A DNA stretch of 11,794 nucleotides from an uncultured Verrucomicrobiota bacterium (lineage in GTDB: Bacteria; Verrucomicrobiota; Verrucomicrobiae; Opitutales; Opitutaceae): NCBI GenBank assembly GCA_946481225.1, contig CAMLNJ010000040.1, positions 1-11,794 of the forward strand. Direction: 5' to 3'. Each line of letters begins with the position of its first letter. Within the stretch, counting starts at the first letter, position 1. Positions 8,101 through 11,794 of this stretch are shown here, one piece after another. A program made the position numbers and the translations under genes. The notes below the pieces were generated by a model that ran no database searches, was not told where the DNA came from, and was given only the letters and a program-made list of their open reading frames with translations.

Positions 8101-8680
8101 TGATGTTCAGGACGGCGCCCGGCTCGACGTGGATCTGGGAGGAGGTGCTAAGGGCGCCGCCACCGTTGGCTTTCACAACGGTGGAATCGCTTCCGGACCC
8201 GATGTTGAAGGTCTTGCCGGCGGCGACGAAAATCTGAGACGCGGCGGGGGTGAAGGTGCCCGAGCCGGTGGTCGTGGTAAATGTAAGCGTGAGGAAATTG
8301 CCGCCGCTGTTGACCAAGGTGTAGCCGTCGGCGGTCACGTTTAGATTGGACGCGATGATGGGCGCGCCGGTCGTGAGGGTGTAGGCGCCATCCGCGCCTC
8401 CCAGGGTGGCGGTGAACCCCGTGTTGGCATTCGTGGTGGTGGTGTTCACCCAGGCGGTGTTGGCGGATCCGTTCCACCAGTTCGTATCGGAGGTGGTCCA
8501 AGTCCCGGTGCCTCCTTGGGCACCGGAGGTGACAGTGTCCGCGTCCCAAGTGAGATCGGCCGCGGTGGCGATCGACGAGGCGGCGAGCAGCGTGGCGGCG
8601 ACGAGGCCGGACTGGGGAAGGGCCGAGAGGGCGGCGAGGAGACGCGACGAGGCGGAGCGGAATTTCAGGTGGGAGGCCAT
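5120..8680 (-). CDS. Autotransporter-associated beta-strand repeat (PATR) surface protein, 1186 aa
   Basis: The protein starts MASHLKFRSA with a long signal peptide cleaved near ATA-ADLTW (residue 40). The mature part is rich in Gly, Thr, Asn and Ser, as in right-handed beta-helix passenger domains. Four PATR motifs of the form LTKxGxGTLTLxGANTYxGxTTxxxGxL start at about 398, 614, 683 and 867. A tryptophan-bearing 'header' (DLTWD...WTTSDTNWW, 42-69) recurs as TWNTTSGTWDIG (538-549), ending in DSVVFN (565-570). The C-terminus has no beta-barrel translocator and no PEP-CTERM tail. Instead it has LQTWRFDQFG (1059-1068), the acidic Ca-binding-like DYDGDGFANLLEYALGSDP (1083-1101) and a final beta-strand region ending RRFLRLSVTYTSP. 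A likely role is a secreted or surface-bound structural or adhesive protein; no enzymatic motif is seen. Residues 757-990 resemble the neighbouring PEP-CTERM protein. Confidence 0.88.
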   Translation of the reverse strand: MASHLKFRSASSRLLAALSALPQSGLVAATLLAASSIATAADLTWDADTVTSGAQGGTGTWTTSDTNWWNGSANTAWVNTTTTNANTGFTATLGGADGAYTLTTGAPIIASNLNVTADGYTLVNSGGNFLTLTFTTTTGSGTFTPAASQIFVAAGKTFNIGSGSDSTVVKANGGGALSTSSQIHVEPGAVLNINAGASLLRDNNAGANNGGIRFTGSGTVNLYGTVSNTSNNDGIRIGEYDPNSVTFNVKSGGLLTTASSGTNVSGGALTVAGGSGTTAPSGTVTLNIESGATVSVTNTASTQGFSIARQAGSVGVANIGGTLITPKIVVGNGAAGAVGTLNLDGGTLRANRNEANFIDTLNSGTLNVNVNAGVTIDSNGFNIGTTKPLLNGTGGGGLTKSGNGTLTLSGANTYVGVTTVNAGGLLLNSTNAGNIVVNSGGTIGGVGGATSGSLVTNTGAGILVNLTGTALTVNGGVDFAGLTTVSFNGTPTSGSTYDVLNYAGGLLNLANLTSTSRASFANTGTKVTATVGTIGTRTWNTTSGTWDIGQSTTWAEDDAKFFNADSVVFNNPASASVITLSNARGALQPASVTVDNINDYTFSGSGFISGTGTLVKSGSGTLTITTANTYTGATTINGGTLQLGDGTTDGSIASASIVNNGTLAYNLAGNHTVAATITGTGGVTKTGAGVLTLGGANTYTGGTTIDGGTLSTALNLGGAGTNVTVNGGGTLGLAGAGTVSNNLLGTGAVTSTGATLTGDWTAFAGTFTHNNTLASTSFNTPSATSKNTAYVIASAQGSSQGVIAGYNTGSTSGTYTLELGSLSGVANSLFRGGNGAQGIATVKIGDLNTDTTFEGTIADGVGTKIILSKVGTGSLTLTGNSTYSSGTTVNAGSLLVNGALSNAANAVSVASGATLGGSGTLAGAVTVDGTLAPGDTVGVLTASGALTLNAGSTTRLEINGLTRGTEHDGVNTGGALGLGGTLQLAFGSSLAEGSYTLFQIGGTGAGGFSAVTATSSATTSPVSLTDSSGTWTGSIDGAGLSFNATTGVLTVSAAAHTALQTWRFDQFGVHDDTADVLAGDTEDYDGDGFANLLEYALGSDPKAAGASPVVVSRSGNFLTLTFSRRSPEDPALTYTVQGGADLVGGFVTATGSTNTVGSTSTYTDNVNLGTAGTRRFLRLSVTYTSP

Positions 8681-8754
8681 GGGAGGGGCGGGACGCGAGC
8701 GAGGGAAAGATTAGGAACGAGGAGAAGGAGATGCTCTGAGCAGGTCGGGACTAC

Positions 8755-8783
8755 GAAAAAGCCCGCCCGGGATCGGGCGGGCT
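8755..8783 (-). terminator. Rho-independent terminator of the PEP-CTERM protein gene
   Basis: A perfect 10-bp stem (8760-8769 with 8774-8783, arm AGCCCGCCCG), a 4-nt loop, and a T run on the minus strand (8760-8756), about 20 bp after the stop codon at 8805. It implies the downstream 1186-aa gene is transcribed from its own promoter in the roughly 75 bp that remain, or by readthrough. I see no clear promoter there. Confidence 0.9.
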
Positions 8784-8804
8784 CGAAGAGAAGGCGCTGC
8801 GAAC

Positions 8805-10325
8805 TCAGGCGCGGCGACGGCGGCGGGAGCCGACAACGCCCAAGCCGGCTAGACCGGCCAGCGCTGCGAAGGCGGAGGGTTCGGGGACGGCGGAGATCGC
8901 CAGATCGCCGCTGTTGTTGTCGAAGACGTAGTTCCAGCTGGCGCTGCCGGCGGTCCAGCCGCTTCCGGTGATGGTGGGTGCAGCGCCAAAAGTCTCGGCG
9001 AACGTGCCGCCGACGCTCACGGAGCCGAAGGTGCCCGATGGTGAGGTGAAAGCGCCGCCGAAGAGATCGTAGGTGCCTGCCGCGATCGGAGCATCGAAGA
9101 GTAGGCTGAGCGTGCCACCGTAGGTGAGCGCTCCGCCTACGTCCACGCCGTCATACTCGGTGCCGCGGGTGGCGCCATTGATTTCGAAGGCCGAGGTGGA
9201 AGTCCCGCCCAAGGTGAGGTCGCCGGAGAACGTGATGACGCCAGGAGAGTTACCGGGGGAGAGCGTGCCGTTGACTGTGGTGGCGCCGGCGATGGTGCCG
9301 GAGCCGCCGAGGGTGGCACCGGAGGCGACTGCGACAGTGTTGGCGGCGCTGGTGAGCGAGCCATTCACGAGCATGGTGCCGACATCGACATTGGTGCCGC
9401 CGCTGAAGTTGTTGGTGCCGTTGATAGTGAAGGTGCCGGAACCGACTTTGGTGAGGGCGAGGACCTTTGTGGCGCCGTTGTTGAGGTTGCCGGCAATGGA
9501 GGTGCTGGTTCCGAGATTACCGACTTCAAGGGTTGCCGTTCCGGTGGCTGAATTGCCGCCGCGGATGTTTCCGGCCGTGCTGGAGAGCGAGCCCATCTTG
9601 ACGGTGTAATTTCCGTTGGCGGCGAAGATGAGTTCGCCGGCAGAGATCGTGTAGGCGACGTTCTGGCTACCAGAGGTGGCGGAATTGAACTGGGAATTGC
9701 TGGTGCCGGAGCTATGGGTGAAGGTGCCGCTGAGCCCCGTGTGGTCGCCAGTGAAGAGAACTGCGCCTGTGCCCGTAGTGACACGGAGATTGGCATTCGT
9801 GCCCGAGACGGCCCCGGAGAGCGTCAGGTTGTTGGTGGAGCTATTAACGATGTTGAGGTTGCCGTTGCCGGCGATGGCTATGGGAGCCGAGATGATCGAG
9901 GCATTGTTGTTCGTGGTGTTGAGCTTCGAAATACTCGCATCACTCGCGCCGTTATCGAAGGTCAGGGTAAATGCACCGCCAGCGGCGATCGTTTTGATGC
10001 CGGCGCCGTTGGTGCTGCCGATGTTGGAGATCGCACCGATTGTAATGTTTTGATCCAGATTGATCGTCTGGTTATTGGCGCCGGCTCCGTTGGAGAGGTT
10101 GGCAACGTCGCCGACCGCGTTGGGGAAGGCGCCGGCTGGAGTGGCGTTCCAGTTATTACCGTTGGTGACGTCGCCATTCAACGTGGTGTTGTTCCACGAA
10201 AACGGGGAGGCGGAGGCGATACCGCGCGCCCAAGTGTAAGTGGCGGCGGAGAGCGGCTGGGCGAGAAGCGCACACGCGGCGGTGAACGCGGCTTTTTTGG
10301 CCAATGCAGAGGAACGCGAATACAT
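8805..10325 (-). CDS. PEP-CTERM sorting-domain protein with autotransporter-type beta-strand repeat, 506 aa
   Basis: The start chosen is the ATG at 10325, which gives the signal peptide MYSRSSALAKKAAFTAACAL with cleavage after LSA (27). A longer frame from a TTG at 10457 would put 44 non-signal residues in front and is rejected. The mature protein opens TYTWARG and is rich in Asn, Gly, Thr and Ser. One PATR motif (LTKVGSGTFTINGTNNFSGG) lies at 291-310. The last 27 residues are a textbook PEP-CTERM tail: VPEPS (480-484), a short hydrophobic segment (485-499), then SRRRRRA. In known systems an exosortase cuts at the PEP motif and the protein is released or fixed to the surface with exopolysaccharide; no exosortase gene is in the window. 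Residues about 197-410 resemble residues 757-990 of the next gene. The gene is monocistronic, with its own terminator. Probable role: extracellular or biofilm-matrix structural protein. Confidence 0.9.
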   Translation of the reverse strand: MYSRSSALAKKAAFTAACALLAQPLSAATYTWARGIASASPFSWNNTTLNGDVTNGNNWNATPAGAFPNAVGDVANLSNGAGANNQTINLDQNITIGAISNIGSTNGAGIKTIAAGGAFTLTFDNGASDASISKLNTTNNNASIISAPIAIAGNGNLNIVNSSTNNLTLSGAVSGTNANLRVTTGTGAVLFTGDHTGLSGTFTHSSGTSNSQFNSATSGSQNVAYTISAGELIFAANGNYTVKMGSLSSTAGNIRGGNSATGTATLEVGNLGTSTSIAGNLNNGATKVLALTKVGSGTFTINGTNNFSGGTNVDVGTMLVNGSLTSAANTVAVASGATLGGSGTIAGATTVNGTLSPGNSPGVITFSGDLTLGGTSTSAFEINGATRGTEYDGVDVGGALTYGGTLSLLFDAPIAAGTYDLFGGAFTSPSGTFGSVSVGGTFAETFGAAPTITGSGWTAGSASWNYVFDNNSGDLAISAVPEPSAFAALAGLAGLGVVGSRRRRRA

Positions 10326-10342
10326 GTCGATGGGGAGGATGC

Positions 10343-10357
10343 TTAGCCGAAGGCTAA
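10343..10357 (-). promoter_or_regulatory. Small hairpin in the 5' leader of the PEP-CTERM gene
   Basis: TTAGCC-GAA-GGCTAA is a perfect 6-bp stem with a 3-nt loop, 17 bp upstream of the start codon at 10325. No T run follows it, so it is not a terminator. It may affect translation or mRNA stability, or be a fragment of a dispersed repeat. Confidence 0.35.
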
Positions 10358-10467
10358 AGGATTTGTTTTTGCGATGGACCGCCGGGGGAGCGGGGAAGCC
10401 ATGTGCTGGGGGGTGGCTTCCGAGCCGTTGAGTGTCCGGCGTTGCATGCTGTCGCAAGGGAGCGGGG

Positions 10468-10544
10468 TTTTTAGCGTATAGCGACTCGGGGGATCGCCCA
10501 GGATGGGCCGAGGGTGAGTGCCGGGAGCTTTACGCTATAGCGAC
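10468..10544. promoter_or_regulatory. Two copies of a TATA-centred palindromic motif, possible operators
   Basis: On the minus strand the copies read GTCGCTATAGCGTAAA (10544-10529) and GTCGCTATACGCTAAA (10484-10469). They are 60 bp apart, identical at 13 of 16 positions and differ only by GCG versus CGC in the middle. The first contains the perfect palindrome CGCTATAGCG and overlaps a second palindrome, GCGACGTCGC. They lie 144-220 bp upstream of the PEP-CTERM start and just before the possible plus-strand relic, a divergent regulatory position. A spacing near six helical turns would put both copies on one DNA face. Confidence 0.4.
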
Positions 10545-10595
10545 GTCGCCGCTGTGTCTTGTGCCGCCCCCCGACCGCGGGCCGTGCTTCGCCTT

Positions 10596-10825
10596 ATGAT
10601 TAAATACGCACTCCCGCGGCCCTGTTCGCGGCCTTTCCCCCTTATTTCGGTGCCGCTGCATCCACCCCGGTTTACGATCTCTCCCTGACGGTCGGCGACG
10701 GTTTTGGCGCCAGCTCCTTTGATTTGACGCCGTTGGAGGCAGGAACAACGCCGATGGCCAAGGCGATATGGCCGTGGCTACAGCTAAATTATTTGATGTG
10801 TTCTAAAGATACGCGGCGCGTTTAA
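10596..10825 (+). pseudogene. Possible decayed 5' end of a secreted protein gene, frameshifted
   Basis: An ATG at 10596 begins MIKYALP, then the frame runs into unlikely sequence and stops. Moving one base gives a continuous reading from about 10616: ALFAAFPPYFGAAASTPVYD, followed by LSLTVGDGFGASSFDLTPLE and a stop at 10823-10825. Together the two frames look like a signal peptide (charged start, hydrophobic core, small residues before a cleavage site) plus the first part of a mature protein, broken by one indel and then losing sense after about 10740. It would be the only plus-strand gene here. It could also be chance; no family is recognised. Confidence 0.25.
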
Positions 10826-10895
10826 GGGGCGTCGGCAAATGCACACTTGGCTCGACTGCGCCGGGTGGGTGTGGCGCGGCGACTGCCGGCCGACG

Positions 10896-11333
10896 CTACG
10901 GTTTGCTGCTTGCCCCAGCTGGCGCGGGGTCGGGGTCGAGCACGACCTCGTCGTCGGGGCCGGGGCGGCCGGAGGCGACGTAGGCGCCGAGGGCGCGGTT
11001 GTTTTGATAGGGCGCGGCCACGAGGCGCGCGGTGGGCTCGAGCGTGTCGGGCTTGCGCGCGATCAGGCGGGCGCCGTCGAGCGATCTCGCCGCCCGGAAA
11101 TGCGGGACGAACTCGATGACGGCCGTGGCGTCGTCGGCGTTGTAGCGCAGTATCCGGCCGATCTCGATGTGCCGGGGCGCGACGATGAGCGGCTCGGGGC
11201 GCGGTGCCGCTTTCTTTTTGCCGATCACCGGGAGCGAGGAGCAGCCGCCGAGGGACAAGGCCAGCGCGAGCGCCGCGAGGGCAAAGAAAAACGCCCCGGT
11301 CGCGGGATGGTTGCGACGGCGGGGCGTGGGCAT
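10896..11333 (-). CDS. Small lipoprotein of unknown function, 145 aa
   Basis: From the ATG at 11333 the protein has a basic start (PRRRNH), a hydrophobic core (FFFALAALALALSL) and a lipobox LGGC with Cys at residue 31, so it should be lipidated and membrane-anchored. After a Lys/Pro-rich linker (KKKAAPRPEP), residues about 52-131 form a small beta domain. It has the pattern 'IGRILRYNADDATAVIEF', a 'L.GARLIAR' strand, and an end of the type 'ALGAYVASGRPGPDDEVV'. That pattern resembles small KOW/barrel-like domains in which a 'G.V..vn....fVv' strand is followed by 'G..v.' and 'GD.V' ends. The resemblance is by eye only and no function follows. It lies 73 bp downstream of the sigma factor gene on the same strand, so it may be co-transcribed, though a weak stem (11391-11405) without a T run sits between them. 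The C-terminus is Pro/Ala-rich. Confidence 0.75.
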   Translation of the reverse strand: MPTPRRRNHPATGAFFFALAALALALSLGGCSSLPVIGKKKAAPRPEPLIVAPRHIEIGRILRYNADDATAVIEFVPHFRAARSLDGARLIARKPDTLEPTARLVAAPYQNNRALGAYVASGRPGPDDEVVLDPDPAPAGASSKP

Positions 11334-11406
11334 GGCGGCGAGGCGCGGGTGGCTGATCGCGTTGAGAGGCGCTGCGGAGACGCGGCGAAACGGCTCCGCC
11401 GTTCCG

Positions 11407-11794
11407 CTACATTTTTGGGAAGACGGGCTTGTTGGCCTGGACCTGCTTGATGAGGTTTTGCGCGTTGTCGGGCTGCTCGGCGTCGAAGAAGCCGGTGAGC
11501 TGGCGGAGGCGCGTCGGGTGGCGCATCTTGCGCAGGGCCTTGGCCTCGATCTGGCGGATGCGTTCTCGGGTGACCTTGAACTGCTTGCCGACTTCCTCGA
11601 GGGTGCGGCTGTAGCCGTCCACGAGGCCGAAGCGGAGGGAGAGCACGCGGCGCTCGCGCTCGGTGAGCGAGTCGAGCACGTCGACGATCTTTTCGCGGAG
11701 GAGCGAATAGGCCGTCATGTCGTAGGGATTCTCGGCGCTCTTGTCCTCGATGAAGTCGCCGAAGCTGGTGTCGTCGCCGTCGCCGACGGGCGAC
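11407..11794 (-). CDS. rpoD: Primary sigma factor RpoD-like, C-terminal part (regions 3.2-4)
   Basis: About 129 codons of the 3' end are visible and the frame is open at the window edge. The text starts [20 protein letters not shown] (region 3.2 linker), continues through [18 protein letters not shown] (region 4.1) to the helix-turn-helix [20 protein letters not shown] (region 4.2, contacts the -35 element) and [11 protein letters not shown]. These strings are hallmarks of group 1 sigma-70 factors, which direct RNA polymerase to housekeeping promoters. After the conserved block there is an extra tail of about 35 residues ending NKPVFPKM, longer than the few residues that follow region 4.2 in E. 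coli RpoD. An internal ATG at 11718 is not the start. A group 2 paralogue cannot be excluded without the N-terminal part. Confidence 0.93.
   Translation of the reverse strand, partial: SPVGDGDDTSFGDFIEDKSAENPYDMTAYSLLREKIVDVLDSLTERERRVLSLRFGLVDGYSRTLEEVGKQFKVTRERIRQIEAKALRKMRHPTRLRQLTGFFDAEQPDNAQNLIKQVQANKPVFPKM

Larger units (their letters stand above)
10326..10895. other. Gene-poor stretch between the lipoprotein and PEP-CTERM genes
   Basis: No intact gene is supported. The stretch holds the leader hairpin of the PEP-CTERM gene (10343-10357), two copies of a palindromic motif (10468-10544) and a possible decayed plus-strand reading frame (10596-10825). An 8-bp inverted repeat, GCGTCGGC at 10829-10836 with GCCGACGC at 10889-10896, brackets the sequence just past the lipoprotein stop. 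It could pair over 52 nt but has no T tract, so I do not call it a terminator. The promoter of the PEP-CTERM gene should be in this stretch. Confidence 0.55.

Noticed and set aside
5780..8344. Long plus-strand open frame (854 codons) opposite the 1186-aa surface protein
   Set aside because: Antisense shadow: repetitive Gly/Ala/Val/Glu composition mirrors the repeats of the real gene, and the minus-strand product has a signal peptide, PATR motifs and a terminator after its stop.
5120..8680. Tandem DNA repeats or a CRISPR-like array within the surface protein gene
   Set aside because: The repeated look comes from recurring protein motifs (Gly-Thr-rich beta strands). Repeat units vary in length and sequence and lie inside one open frame with no spacer pattern.
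10326..10457. Longer N-terminus for the PEP-CTERM protein from a TTG at 10457
   Set aside because: The extra 44 residues are not signal-like and would bury the good signal peptide that starts at the ATG at 10325.
11390..11405. Hairpin after the sigma factor stop codon as its terminator
   Set aside because: AACGGC-TCC-GCCGTT forms a 6-bp stem, but no T run follows on the minus strand and the lipoprotein gene begins soon after, so termination is not supported.

Overview
The window is about 11.8 kb of GC-rich DNA in which every recognisable gene lies on the minus strand. The most likely source is the Verrucomicrobiota, probably Opitutaceae. This is inferred from three things: a secreted protein with a PEP-CTERM sorting tail next to a large autotransporter-repeat protein ending in a 'DxDGDG..NLLEYALG.DP' module, a DUF2264 / family-30-type glycosidase / BNR_4 gene set, and intergenic repeats of the 'ccacggatgg.catggatgg' type that I recall from that phylum. 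No rRNA or complete housekeeping gene is present to settle it.

Layout in transcription order (right to left): the 3' end of a primary sigma factor gene (rpoD-like, 11794-11407); a small lipoprotein of unknown role (11333-10896); a gene-poor stretch (10895-10326) with a possible decayed plus-strand gene and a repeated palindromic motif; a 506-aa PEP-CTERM protein (10325-8805) ending at a strong hairpin terminator; a 1186-aa autotransporter-strand-repeat protein (8680-5120) with its own strong terminator; a second gene-poor stretch (5054-4599) holding an imperfect inverted repeat and an operator-like palindrome; then three closely spaced genes: an exported GH30-type endo-beta-1,6-galactanase-like enzyme (4598-3108), a DUF2264 protein without a signal peptide (3035-1119), and a secreted BNR_4 beta-propeller protein whose 3' end is outside the window (1058-1).

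The most interesting biology is the three-gene carbohydrate cluster. Read together, the families fit removal of a Rha-GlcA-capped beta-1,6-galactan side chain, as in type II arabinogalactan (arabinogalactan protein, gum arabic): a propeller enzyme on the Rha-GlcA cap, a DUF2264 (recalled as GH154, beta-glucuronidase) enzyme on GlcA, and a GH30 enzyme on the galactan. This is inference from family memory and order, not from any assay or search. The two surface proteins are tandem paralogues sharing a long module but ending in different C-termini, which suggests two different ways of being held at the cell surface.
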